From: Bordetella parapertussis
GTDB lineage: Bacteria > Pseudomonadota > Gammaproteobacteria > Burkholderiales > Burkholderiaceae_B
Reading direction: 5' to 3'
Assembly (NCBI GenBank): GCA_945895265.1
Contig: CAMDEF010000041.1
Coordinates: forward strand, 1 to 36,679
DNA: 36,679 bases
Numbering within the stretch: the first letter of the stretch is position 1; each line of letters starts with the position of its first letter. Below, in pieces: positions 7,439 through 15,453 of this stretch. The position numbers were made by a program, and so were the translations under genes. The notes below the pieces were generated by a model. That model ran no database searches. It saw nothing but the letters and a program-made list of their open reading frames with translations, and was not told where the DNA came from.

Positions 7439-8680
7439 ATGCAAGCCACTCATACCGACTTAAGCCAACCTCAAGGCCAGCCTCAGCCTCAAGGCCCTGA
7501 AAAACTGCCAGGCATTCGACACATTATTGCGGTGGGCAGCGGTAAAGGTGGCGTCGGCAAATCAACGGTCAGCACCAACCTTGCCCTGGCTTTACAACAA
7601 ACGGGTGCCAATGTTGGCTTAGTCGATGCTGATATTTTGGGCCCCAGTATTTGCGGCATGCTTGGCATCAACACAAGCGGCCAACCCGCCATGACAGCCG
7701 AAGGCAAGATGATCCCCGCTCAACGCTTTGGGCTCAAAGTGGTGTCCATGGCAATGTTCACAGGCGACGATACTCCGGCCGTGTTACGTGGCCCAATGGT
7801 GACTAAGTACCTGCGTCTGTTTACTGCAGGCGTCGAATGGGGCAACTTAGATTATTTGATCCTTGATCTGCCGCCCGGCACTGGCGATACACAACTCACG
7901 ATCGCCCAAAGCACGCCGTTATCGGGCGTTGTCATCGTGACGACACCACAGGCGGTGAGCTTAAAGATCGCGCGCCGCGGCTTACGCATGTTTCAAAAGG
8001 TGCACGTGCCGATTTTGGGCATTGTCGAAAACATGCGCACCTTCACCTGCCCACACTGCGGCGAAACTACCGACATCTTTAGACATGGCGGTGGCGAAAA
8101 AATGAGCCAAGAACTTGAGGTGCCATTTTTAGGCGCTCTGCCGCTCGCCAGCGAGGTGGTCGCCTGTGGCGATGAGGGTCGTCCGATTGTGGCGGGGCTG
8201 CCGCAATCAGCAAGCGCTCAGGTATACACCTCAATCGCCGCGCAATTAGTTCAAGCGATGCGCAATACCGCTACGGTACTGAAACCGTTTATGTGGGACT
8301 TTGAAGCGAACACCGGCGCCCCCGAATGGTTGGCTAGTGAAGTACACAAGAACGGCGCAACCGACACCCCCATCGGTATGCGTAAGCGCGACGCGCGCAC
8401 GCTCACGGTTTTGTGGGAAGACGGCGTTCAATCAGATTTTGACGTACGCGATTTGCGTTTAGCCTGCCAGTGCGCGCTGTGTGTCGAAGAGATGAGCGGT
8501 CGCCCACTGCTTGATCCAAAAACCGTACGTGCCGATGTTGCCCCCAAGAAGATCATGAGTGTCGGTAACTATGCTATTGGCTTTGACTGGAACGACGGTC
8601 ACAACAGCGGGATCCATGCGTTTACAAGGCTACGAAAATTTGCTGATGAAGCAGCAGCAAATCGCTCTGAAGATGTCTGA
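7439..8680 (+). CDS. Mrp/NBP35-type Fe-S carrier ATPase fused to a DUF971 domain
   Basis: 413-residue cytoplasmic protein. Residues about 24-280 are a Mrp/ApbC P-loop ATPase: deviant Walker A GSGKGGVGKST (33-43), LVDADILGPS, ILDLPPGTGD, and the cluster-binding CPHC pair (C204, C207). The N-terminal MIP18/DUF59 domain of many Mrp proteins is absent; instead a Q/P-rich leader precedes the ATPase. Residues about 315-405 are a DUF971 (GBBH-like) domain containing three cysteines in ACQCALC (C343, C345, C348). Mrp proteins carry [4Fe-4S] clusters to apoproteins. AAGGA lies 11 bases before the ATG. The gene overlaps the Nfu gene by 8 bases, and an IscR-like box overlaps its promoter. Confidence 0.93.
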   Translation: MQATHTDLSQPQGQPQPQGPEKLPGIRHIIAVGSGKGGVGKSTVSTNLALALQQTGANVGLVDADILGPSICGMLGINTSGQPAMTAEGKMIPAQRFGLKVVSMAMFTGDDTPAVLRGPMVTKYLRLFTAGVEWGNLDYLILDLPPGTGDTQLTIAQSTPLSGVVIVTTPQAVSLKIARRGLRMFQKVHVPILGIVENMRTFTCPHCGETTDIFRHGGGEKMSQELEVPFLGALPLASEVVACGDEGRPIVAGLPQSASAQVYTSIAAQLVQAMRNTATVLKPFMWDFEANTGAPEWLASEVHKNGATDTPIGMRKRDARTLTVLWEDGVQSDFDVRDLRLACQCALCVEEMSGRPLLDPKTVRADVAPKKIMSVGNYAIGFDWNDGHNSGIHAFTRLRKFADEAAANRSEDV

Positions 8681-9308
8681 CGCAAACACCGCGCTCGCGA
8701 TGCAGGTTCAGGCTCCGATCTCGATCAAGGCTGAAACTGCAATCGCAGATCCTGATACGTGCAAATTTACAGTCAGTACCATCGTCCAAGCGGGCGGGCC
8801 CTTTTTCTTTACCGATACGGTGCAAGCCGCAAGCGCCCCCTTAGCAGCAACTCTCTTTGCACTACCAGGGGTCGCCTCTGTATTAATTGCCGACAATATC
8901 GTCACCGTGAGCAAGTCTGCCAATGCTGAATGGCAAGCCCTCAAGTCGGCGATTGGTGCTGCAATCCGTGCACAGTTATTGTCGGGCGCGCCTGCTGTGC
9001 TTGCAACGGCTGTCGCAGCTCAAGCGCAGGGCCGCTCAACTGAAGTGGTACGTGAGATTGTTCAAGACATTCTTGATCGCGAAGTCAATCGTTCGATTGC
9101 CAGTCACGGCGGCGCAATCTCAATTGTCGATCTGCGAGAGGGACAGCTCTACGTGCGCATGAGTGGTGGCTGCCAAGGCTGCGCCTCGTCTGAGGCAACA
9201 CTCAAACAAGGCTTTGAAGTCATGGTCAAACGAGCCGCACCAGAGATCACCGAGATTATTGATGTAACTGATCATCAGTCTGGACAAAAACCGTATTACT
9301 CGCGTTAG
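8673..9308 (+). CDS. Nfu-type Fe-S scaffold/carrier with Nfu_N and NifU domains
   Basis: 211-residue protein starting at ATG 8673, which overlaps the stop of the Mrp gene by 8 bases; longer in-frame starts (8559, 8619, 8649) lie deeper in that gene. The N-terminal half (PDTCKFTVST to about residue 90) resembles Nfu_N. The C-terminal half is a NifU domain with DREVNRSIASHGGAIS and the cluster-binding motif MSGGCQGCASSEATL (CxxC). Nfu proteins hold a bridging [4Fe-4S] cluster between two CxxC motifs and deliver it to client enzymes. The overlap with Mrp implies co-translation and a shared cluster-delivery route. Plausible clients here include the many Fe-S enzymes of respiration; none is encoded in the window itself. 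Confidence 0.92.
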   Translation: MSDANTALAMQVQAPISIKAETAIADPDTCKFTVSTIVQAGGPFFFTDTVQAASAPLAATLFALPGVASVLIADNIVTVSKSANAEWQALKSAIGAAIRAQLLSGAPAVLATAVAAQAQGRSTEVVREIVQDILDREVNRSIASHGGAISIVDLREGQLYVRMSGGCQGCASSEATLKQGFEVMVKRAAPEITEIIDVTDHQSGQKPYYSR

Positions 9309-9355
9309 CGCTGAGACAGACCATCAACCAACCTGCAAGTTAAAACGACTTAATC

Positions 9356-10348
9356 TCAGTTTTTAATCGAGATTTGCAGTTGTTCAAGCAAGGTATTCAT
9401 CTTTGCGCGGTGAGCCATAAAATACGCCGAGGCTTCGAGCGCCGTGCTCGACTCGGCTTCGATGCCTATCTTCAATAAGCGCTCTTGCACCTCGGGCATC
9501 GCCAATACCTCACGTACCTCACGATTCAAAAGCGCCACAACCGAAGGTGGTGCGCCAGGCGGCGCCAACAAAATAAACCAAGGCGTCAAGCCCTCAATCA
9601 CAGGGGGAATTCCGAATTCGCGTCCAGTCGGAATGGCGGGGCGCAGTGAATAGCGCTTAGGCTCAGTCACCGCCAACAATCGGATGGCACCACGCTCGAC
9701 CAAGGGACGGGCCGACTCGTACTCAAGCATGGCATAGTCAATCTCACCTGAGGCCATTGCTGCCGCCACGGGTTGATTGCCTTTGAAGGGGACTTCTACC
9801 AAATCAATTCCAAGAGCTTTGCCAAGCGCCACGCCCGCCACGTGCGGGTTCGTTCCATTTCCTGGGTGGCCGAAGGCTAGCTTTGCGCCCTTAGCAAAGG
9901 CGACAAACTCTTGATAGGTTGTGACCGGCAAACTTGCTTTCACCGCCACAAAAGAGGGTGAACGACCTAACAAGGTGATCGGCACGAAATCTTTATTGGG
10001 CTCAAAGGACATTCCGGCAAACATAGTCGGAAACACCGTTGCCACAGCGTTCGCCACTGCGAGCGTATAACCATCGGGGCTCGCCTTGCTCAAAGTCTCC
10101 ATGGCGATGCGAGTCGCAGCACCTGGCTTGTTTTCAATCACAAAGGTCTGTTTCAAGCGCTCGCTCAAGTGTTGTCCCAGAATTCGAGCTAAGGTATCAG
10201 TCGCAGCCCCTGCTTGAAATCCCACTAACAGACGTACTGGGCGTTCTGGATATGCGCTACTGTTTTGCGCGCAAACTACCTGCGTAAAAAAACTGCTAAA
10301 CATCACTACCGCCACTTGCAGTGCTTTGAATACTCTATTGCTGGCCAT
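9356..10348 (-). CDS. Bug-family TTT substrate-binding protein, partner of TauD-like gene
   Basis: 330-residue periplasmic receptor with a Sec signal peptide (residues 1 to about 27, ending VVCAQ) and the family motifs RPVRLLVGFQAGAATDT and VIENKPGAA. The P-x-PPGG segment of most Bug proteins reads FQAGAA here, so the ligand-contact loop is divergent. It starts 4 bases after the stop of the dioxygenase gene, so the two are one transcript and probably share a substrate: capture in the periplasm, then oxygenation in the cytoplasm. No TctAB permease is encoded nearby. It converges on the Nfu gene with only 47 bases between stops and no visible hairpin. Confidence 0.92.
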   Translation of the reverse strand: MASNRVFKALQVAVVMFSSFFTQVVCAQNSSAYPERPVRLLVGFQAGAATDTLARILGQHLSERLKQTFVIENKPGAATRIAMETLSKASPDGYTLAVANAVATVFPTMFAGMSFEPNKDFVPITLLGRSPSFVAVKASLPVTTYQEFVAFAKGAKLAFGHPGNGTNPHVAGVALGKALGIDLVEVPFKGNQPVAAAMASGEIDYAMLEYESARPLVERGAIRLLAVTEPKRYSLRPAIPTGREFGIPPVIEGLTPWFILLAPPGAPPSVVALLNREVREVLAMPEVQERLLKIGIEAESSTALEASAYFMAHRAKMNTLLEQLQISIKN

Positions 10349-10352
10349 CTTT

Positions 10353-11300
10353 TTAAGCTCCGGTCAGAATTTTTTTGGTACGAGATTTTTCTTTCGATGA
10401 ACGTTTAACAGCTTTGGATTTTTGTGCCACGCTGCGTGGATCATCGAAGGTCACGCGCTGATTGACGCGTAAGTGCGGCCAGTAATCTGCTAGCGCGTAG
10501 TGCTGCGTCGAACGGTTATCCCAAATTGCAATGCCATTGGTCTCCCATTGGTGATGCACCATAAACTCAGGGCGTTTAAACCAATCAAACAAGAACCTCA
10601 ACACACCATCAGCCTCATGGCGATCAACACCAACGATTTTTTTAGTGAAACCCGAGTTCACGTAAATATATTTTCGTCCTGAGTCAGCATTCTTACGAAT
10701 GACAGGATGAGTGACGGGTTTGAACTCTCTAAGCGCTGCAAATAAGGCCTCATCACCCTTCTTGGCCAGCGAATCCCTAAAGCTTGCAATCTCCCAAGTA
10801 TGGACGGCACTTAACGTCTCTAAATACTTTTGCATCGCTGGTGATAGCCATTCGTAAGCTTTTGTCGTGCTGATCCAGCAGGTGTTCCCTCCAGCCGGCG
10901 GTGTGACTGTAATTTGAATGGCAGTGCCTAGTGGCGGCTGCTCTTTCCAGCTGATATCGGTATGCCAACTGTCGATCGTTGGCGGACGCTTTTCGTCAAA
11001 CACAATCATTTCAAGTTCGGGCGCGTGCACGTTGCGCTCAAAATATGATCCCTCAGAGCTTGGTCCAAAGACTCCGGCCAACGCCACATGTTGCTGAGGG
11101 GTCAAAATTTGAGGTTTAAAAAAAATCACCTCAAAGTCCCACAATGCCTGACGCAACTCTTTTTTGACTGGTTCGCTCAGTGGCTTGGTCAGGTCGACGC
11201 CTTCGATCCAGGCTGCAAAATTTGGCATGCGCGGCACTGGTTTGATGTGCTTGTAACGCTTGGCAATATTGATGGGCTTAAGCGGTTTGGTATTAGCCAT
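10353..11300 (-). CDS. TauD/TfdA-family 2-oxoglutarate and Fe(II)-dependent dioxygenase
   Basis: 315-residue enzyme of the taurine/2,4-D dioxygenase family. The iron triad is H113 and D115 (SWHTD) plus H267 (RSTQHYAL). The 2-oxoglutarate ligands match TauD spacing exactly: T140, R278 and R282. Such enzymes hydroxylate the carbon next to a sulfonate, ether or carboxylate group; taurine dioxygenases release sulfite, which the sulfur-oxidation genes a few kb away could use. The substrate is not fixed by sequence. The C-terminal 25 residues are very basic (RSSKEKSRTKK), an unusual tail. AAGGGAT precedes the ATG. It is divergent from a LysR gene and co-transcribed with a Bug receptor. Confidence 0.9.
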   Translation of the reverse strand: MANTKPLKPINIAKRYKHIKPVPRMPNFAAWIEGVDLTKPLSEPVKKELRQALWDFEVIFFKPQILTPQQHVALAGVFGPSSEGSYFERNVHAPELEMIVFDEKRPPTIDSWHTDISWKEQPPLGTAIQITVTPPAGGNTCWISTTKAYEWLSPAMQKYLETLSAVHTWEIASFRDSLAKKGDEALFAALREFKPVTHPVIRKNADSGRKYIYVNSGFTKKIVGVDRHEADGVLRFLFDWFKRPEFMVHHQWETNGIAIWDNRSTQHYALADYWPHLRVNQRVTFDDPRSVAQKSKAVKRSSKEKSRTKKILTGA

Positions 11301-11364
11301 TTGAGCGGATCCCTTTGACGAAAATCAAGATCCTTTAAGACTAAACTTGCCTTTTATATTTATC

Positions 11365-11411
11365 AATTGCATTATTCGCATTGTTTTAATGCAATTTATG
11401 CATCACATTGC
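11365..11411. promoter_or_regulatory. Divergent operator: 10-bp dyad plus third half-site
   Basis: AATTGCATTA (11365-11374) and TAATGCAATT (11387-11396) are perfect 10-bp inverted arms with centres 22 bases apart. A further ATTGC (11407-11411) mirrors the GCAAT inside the second arm. The array lies in the 188-base space between the dioxygenase and the LysR gene and just upstream of a TATAAA-like -10 element reading toward the dioxygenase. It is the likely binding region of the adjacent LysR regulator, with the extra half-site resembling the activation/recognition-site layout of that family. Confidence 0.5.
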
Positions 11412-11488
11412 GGATAACTTGTTCAATATCTGCTTAGAGCAATGACACTCAAGGCAGGTCACGTCAATCAGGCCAAGGCGCTCAACCG

Positions 11489-12388
11489 ATGCTCAACCTC
11501 ACTCAAATTTCCCACCTCGTCGCCTTAGCCGAAGAGCGTCATTTTGCCCGAGCTGCCGCTCGAGTCCACTTGAGTCAACCTGCTTTTAGCCGAAGCATTC
11601 AGGCAATTGAACGCAAATCCGACTTGCGGCTGTTTGAAAGACAACCCGGCTCGGTACGACTCACCGCGGCCGGTGAGTTCTTTATTCAACAAGCACAACA
11701 ACTGCTGTTCGATGCCCGCAACCTTGAGCGCGATATCGCCCTGTACCGAACCGCTGACTTAGGTGACATCGCTTTCGGGATGGGGCCTTTTCCAGCCGCT
11801 ACGCTATTACGCGAAGCCCTCAGCCAACTCAGGCAACGTCACCCGCGCGTGTCGATACGTGCAGAGATTCACAACTGGCGTCAACTACATGAGAATTTAG
11901 TGCGAGAAGATATCGAATTTTTTGTGGCCACTATCGCTGATATTGGTAACACAGCGGCGCTGGACATCAGACCACTCGTTCGACAGAAAGTAGATTTTTA
12001 CGTTCGTACTGATCACCCTCTAGCAAACACCGAAACGCCATTCGTTGCGATGTGGACCTACGGCGTTGCCGCAACGAAGTTGACCACAAGCTTGCGCCAG
12101 CGACTCGCGAAACAATTAAGGCTTGAGCAAGACTCTGAGTTAACACTTGCTGTGCAATGCGATGATATTGACCTCTTACATCACTTAGCACTCACAAGTG
12201 ATACGGTCATCATTAGCACGGATAGCGCCGTCCGTAAAAAAGGTCATGATGCACTTTTACGAAAACTCGTCATCAGAGAAATCCCGACTATCGACTTGCA
12301 AATCGGCATTGTCAGTTTACGTAATCGAACGCCCTCACCGATGGCAATCAAAGTCCTTCAAACGCTTGAAGACCTTTGCGCCAATTAA
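11489..12388 (+). CDS. LysR-family transcriptional regulator
   Basis: 299 residues, the standard LysR length. The N-terminal winged helix-turn-helix is clear (MLNLTQISHLVALAEERHF, then RAAARVHLSQPAFSRSIQAI, residues about 18-37), and the C-terminal two-lobe effector domain follows from about residue 90. It is transcribed divergently from the TauD-like/Bug pair and probably controls them, in the usual LysR fashion, through the dyad between the genes. The inducer is unknown. The sulfur-transport genes begin 152 bases downstream, but they appear to have their own FNR-like site, so control of them by this protein is less likely. Confidence 0.92.
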   Translation: MLNLTQISHLVALAEERHFARAAARVHLSQPAFSRSIQAIERKSDLRLFERQPGSVRLTAAGEFFIQQAQQLLFDARNLERDIALYRTADLGDIAFGMGPFPAATLLREALSQLRQRHPRVSIRAEIHNWRQLHENLVREDIEFFVATIADIGNTAALDIRPLVRQKVDFYVRTDHPLANTETPFVAMWTYGVAATKLTTSLRQRLAKQLRLEQDSELTLAVQCDDIDLLHHLALTSDTVIISTDSAVRKKGHDALLRKLVIREIPTIDLQIGIVSLRNRTPSPMAIKVLQTLEDLCAN

Positions 12389-12424
12389 AAAAGACTACAA
12401 CGACTGTACTTATTTACCTGCAAT

Positions 12425-12438
12425 TTGACATACATCAA
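12425..12438 (+). promoter_or_regulatory. FNR/Anr-type box upstream of the sulfur transporter genes
   Basis: TTGAC-ATAC-ATCAA differs from the FNR/Anr/Dnr consensus TTGAT-N4-ATCAA at one base, and TTGAC is a tolerated half-site in that family. Its centre (12431.5) would place a class II start site near 12473, giving a leader of about 68 bases before the chosen ATG at 12541. No clear TATAAT-like -10 element was seen, so this is a candidate only. Confidence 0.45.
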
Positions 12439-12540
12439 GTCGTGATATTGCTGTTCGCGTGAAGATGTTCAGGCATGAGGCTCACTCACGCCTTGCTCTT
12501 AAAAATGACAGAGCAGACACTTAAGGGATCACAAACAACA

Positions 12541-13089
12541 ATGTCAACTCAACTTAACAAAGCCCAGCACGACGGCTGGAGCCCCTACCTAGCAGGGGCG
12601 TTGGTCGGCCTCTTGGCGATCCTCTCGGTTTACCTCACCACAACCTACATGGGCAAATCCAATTATCTTGGTGCCTCAACCACGTTCGTGCGAGCGGCGG
12701 GTTTAGTGTTTCAAAATTTTGATGCTGCCCACGTTGCTCAAAATGCCTATTACGCAAAAGAGAAAGTCAAAATTGACTGGCAATTTTTAATGCTTATCGG
12801 TATCTTTTTTGGCGCACTCCTCTCTTCGGTCACGGATAAAAGCTTCAAGCTTGAGGGCGTGCCTCCTGTGTGGCAGCAACGCTTTGGCCCATCGGTCGTT
12901 AAAAGAGCGATCTTTGCCTTCTTAGGCGGCATCGTCGCCATGGTTGGCGCACGCCTAGCCGATGGTTGCCCAAGCGGACATGGTCTGAGTGGCATGATGC
13001 AGCTCTCGGTCAGTTCGTTTGTCGCAATGGCTATGTTCTTTGGCTTTGGGGCACTGGTTGCACACTTTATGTACACAAGAGGGGCTTGA
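12541..13089 (+). CDS. YeeE/YedE-family sulfur transporter, first half (SoxT/TsuA-like)
   Basis: 182-residue inner-membrane protein with about four to five hydrophobic segments. The hallmark DGCPSGHGLSGM places a conserved cysteine (C143) in a membrane loop, as in the thiosulfate transporter TsuA/YeeE. The start at 12541 (MSTQLN) is preferred over 12475, since the FNR-like site places transcription initiation about there. Together with the next gene, which starts 5 bases after its stop, it would make up one full-length YeeE-like channel; each half carries one of the conserved cysteine motifs. It probably moves thiosulfate or another sulfur species for, or away from, the Sox system. Substrate and direction are inferred. 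Confidence 0.82.
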   Translation: MSTQLNKAQHDGWSPYLAGALVGLLAILSVYLTTTYMGKSNYLGASTTFVRAAGLVFQNFDAAHVAQNAYYAKEKVKIDWQFLMLIGIFFGALLSSVTDKSFKLEGVPPVWQQRFGPSVVKRAIFAFLGGIVAMVGARLADGCPSGHGLSGMMQLSVSSFVAMAMFFGFGALVAHFMYTRGA

Positions 13090-13094
13090 GCATC

Positions 13095-13625
13095 ATGTCA
13101 ATCGAACAAATTTTAGGATTGTGTACGGGTTTGGCCTTTGGTTTTCTTTTACAAAAAGGTCGCGTCTTACGTTACGACAAACAGGTCAACGCCATGTTGT
13201 TCAAGGACATGACCATTTTTAAATTCATGCTTTCGGCCATCATCGTCGGCATGTTCGGCGTTTTGGCGCTCAGTGATTTAAAACTGATTCAACTGAGCCA
13301 CAAGGCCATGAACACGGGCGGCATTCTTGTGGGCGGTGCTTTATTTGGCGCTGGCTGGGCCGTGATGGGCTTTTGCCCTGGCACCTCAGTAGGTGCGGTG
13401 GGTGAAGGTCGTTGGCACGCCTTGTTTGGTGTAGTGGGCATGGTGGTCGGCGCAGGCATTTATGCCGAACTCTACCCCACCTTTAAAAATACAGTACTGT
13501 CTTGGGGTGACTTTGGCAAGATTGGTTTGCCTGGGGCGCTAGGCATCAATCACTGGATTATTGCCCTCATCTTTACCGCAATCACCTTGCTGCTCTTTCG
13601 CTGGTTCGAAAAGAAAGGTCTTTGA
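13095..13625 (+). CDS. YeeE/YedE-family sulfur transporter, second half
   Basis: 176-residue membrane protein beginning at ATG 13095 behind an AAGAGGGG ribosome binding site 10 bases upstream. The motif GWAVMGFCPGTSVGAVGEGR carries the second conserved cysteine (C94) of the YeeE fold. About four to five hydrophobic helices are visible, ending in LLLFRWFEKKGL. Gene order and spacing show it is the partner of the preceding gene: two independent, properly initiated half-transporters rather than a frameshifted single gene. An interaction to form a pseudo-symmetric thiosulfate channel is inferred from the family. Confidence 0.82.
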   Translation: MSIEQILGLCTGLAFGFLLQKGRVLRYDKQVNAMLFKDMTIFKFMLSAIIVGMFGVLALSDLKLIQLSHKAMNTGGILVGGALFGAGWAVMGFCPGTSVGAVGEGRWHALFGVVGMVVGAGIYAELYPTFKNTVLSWGDFGKIGLPGALGINHWIIALIFTAITLLLFRWFEKKGL

Positions 13626-13631
13626 GATCCT

Positions 13632-13651
13632 CCCCGCCCTAAAGGGCGAGG
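13632..13651. repeat. Short GC-rich hairpin between the sulfur transporter and MFS genes
   Basis: CGCCCT (13635-13640) and AGGGCG (13643-13648) form a compact palindrome, extendable by CC/GG across one mismatch. Only three T residues follow, so it is at best a weak terminator or attenuator. It also resembles the subterminal hairpins of IS200/IS605-type elements, but no transposase or second end is present. Confidence 0.35.
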
Positions 13652-13703
13652 CTTTGCGCGCAGTCCGGTAAAATCAGGCTCGATATCACCACGGGCCTAA
13701 ACC

Positions 13704-15320
13704 ATGTTTTTGAGTCTTTCGCGCTGGATCGATCGCAATATTCTTGAACTTGGCCGCGAAATGCGGCTGTCCTACCTACCCCCCTTAATGGTGTATGTCG
13801 CCGCAGGCGTTTCAAGCCTCACCGGTATCGTCGGCACATTTTTTGTTAAAGACTATCTCAATCTTTCGGCAGCCTTTTTAGCGGCCTTAAGTTTTTGGGT
13901 GGTGATCCCTTGGTCGCTCAAAATGGGGCTTGGGCATATTGTCGATTTGTTGTGGCGCTTCAAAAGCGCGTTGCTTTTCTTAGGTGCCACACTAATCGCA
14001 GCGAGCTTGCTCATCATGGTGGGTTTGGTCTCTCATCGCGAGGCAATGGCTGGCGTATTCTCGGTTGAAGTCTGGTATGTGTTAAGTGCCCTGCTGGCTC
14101 CCATCGGCTACGTACTACAAGATGCCGTCGCCGACGCCATGACTGTCGAGGCAGTGCCTCATGTTGATGAGCACGGCCAGCCCATCGAACCTGAACGTCT
14201 CAAACTGATGCACACCACCATGCAAACCTTGGGGCGTGTCGCTATTATCGGTGGCTCGGTGTTCGTTGCGCTACTGAACATCTATGCCTTTGCAGGCGTA
14301 CAACACCTGTCTGAAGCCGAAAAACTCACACGTTATGCTCAGGTGTACACCTTGGCACTTGGGATCCCGCTCATCTCAGTTGCGGGTGTCGCAGTAGCGG
14401 CCTGGCTGCACACTCGCGATAAACGACGCCTAATCGAGCAAGGTTTCACTAAAGAACAAGCACACGCCGCACTGACCTCACATATCGAACTCGTCACACC
14501 CAATTGGACCATTCTGTTAGGTAGCCTGGTCTTTGTGGCATTCACGCTCACCATGGGCTTGAGTCAAGTGAAGTATGGTCAAGAAATCATTTTTGTTGGC
14601 TCAATGACGATCATCATTTTTTTGATGAGCCGACTCACCCGAGATCTTGAACCGCAGATGCGTTCAACCCTCGTAGGTACCGCCCTTGTCATTTTTTTCT
14701 TTAGGGCGATCCCAACACCCGGGCCTGGTGTCAGCTGGTGGCTCATCGACGAACTTAAGTTTGATCAACAGTTCTTTTCAATCCTCTCTTTAGTTGGTAG
14801 TGTGCTGTCTTTGCTTGGCATGTTTATTTTTCGCCGCTTCATGGCCGAGAAATCGATTGTTTATATCGTTGGTACGCTCACCATCTTTGGCACGTTGTTG
14901 GCCTTACCGACCTTAGGGATGGTGCATGGCCTACATCACTGGACAGCGGCAATGACGGGAGGCGTTGTTGATGCACGTGTGATCGCGCTCATTGACACTG
15001 CGCTTGAGTCGCCCCTCGGGCAAGTGGCGATGATCCCAATGCTTGCCTGGATCGCACGCTCAGCACCGGACAATCTGAAGGCCACCTACTTTGCAGTGAT
15101 GGCTTCATTTACGAATCTCGCGCTCTCGCTGAGCCAGCTCGGCACCAAATATCTAAATCAGATTTTTGAAATTACGCGAGCGACCAAAACAGCATCGGCC
15201 CAAAGTGCGGCAAACTACACCGAACTCGGGCCGCTACTACTCACCACGATTTGTCTTGGCTTTGCTATGCCGTTTGTCGCGATTGCCATTGTCAAACTGA
15301 CGCGCTTTAAAAGTAACTAA
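13704..15320 (+). CDS. MFS-like polytopic membrane protein, BT1/folate-biopterin transporter type
   Basis: 538-residue integral membrane protein with about 12 hydrophobic segments. The stretch GYVLQDAVADAMTVEAVP (about 134-151) resembles the conserved D-x3-D-x3-VE signature of the BT1/FBT branch of the major facilitator superfamily. A hydrophilic loop of about 30 residues (HVDEHGQPIEPERLKLMH) follows. BT1 proteins carry folates or pterins in protozoa and cyanobacteria. Here the protein lies between the YeeE-like pair and the sulfide dehydrogenase genes, so a role with sulfur compounds or with the molybdopterin-dependent SoxCD enzyme is conceivable, but neither is shown. The family assignment is from pattern recognition. 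Confidence 0.6.
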   Translation: MFLSLSRWIDRNILELGREMRLSYLPPLMVYVAAGVSSLTGIVGTFFVKDYLNLSAAFLAALSFWVVIPWSLKMGLGHIVDLLWRFKSALLFLGATLIAASLLIMVGLVSHREAMAGVFSVEVWYVLSALLAPIGYVLQDAVADAMTVEAVPHVDEHGQPIEPERLKLMHTTMQTLGRVAIIGGSVFVALLNIYAFAGVQHLSEAEKLTRYAQVYTLALGIPLISVAGVAVAAWLHTRDKRRLIEQGFTKEQAHAALTSHIELVTPNWTILLGSLVFVAFTLTMGLSQVKYGQEIIFVGSMTIIIFLMSRLTRDLEPQMRSTLVGTALVIFFFRAIPTPGPGVSWWLIDELKFDQQFFSILSLVGSVLSLLGMFIFRRFMAEKSIVYIVGTLTIFGTLLALPTLGMVHGLHHWTAAMTGGVVDARVIALIDTALESPLGQVAMIPMLAWIARSAPDNLKATYFAVMASFTNLALSLSQLGTKYLNQIFEITRATKTASAQSAANYTELGPLLLTTICLGFAMPFVAIAIVKLTRFKSN

Positions 15321-15358
15321 TGCGTCAAACGGACGGCAAACTTGTCTAAACCGAACGG

Positions 15359-15378
15359 TGCTAGGCGCCCATCTAGCA
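15359..15378. repeat. Small inverted repeat between convergent genes
   Basis: TGCTAG (15359-15364) and CTAGCA (15373-15378) flank an 8-base loop in the 133-base gap between the convergent MFS and fccB genes. There is no T-tract on either side, so terminator function is doubtful. Nothing else stands out in this gap. Confidence 0.25.
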
Positions 15379-15453
15379 AAGGCCTGAGCGCGACGTTCTG
15401 GCGAAAGCCAAGCTGAACAGATGCTGGGCTCTCACCAATAACGAAGCCGCTAT

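Noticed and set aside
12541..13625. A single yeeE gene broken by a frameshift
   Set aside because: The second half has its own ATG with a strong ribosome binding site, and the first half ends cleanly after a full helix; paired half-size genes are a normal form of this family.
13632..13651. A remnant insertion sequence
   Set aside because: Only one short hairpin is present, with no transposase fragment, second end or target duplication.
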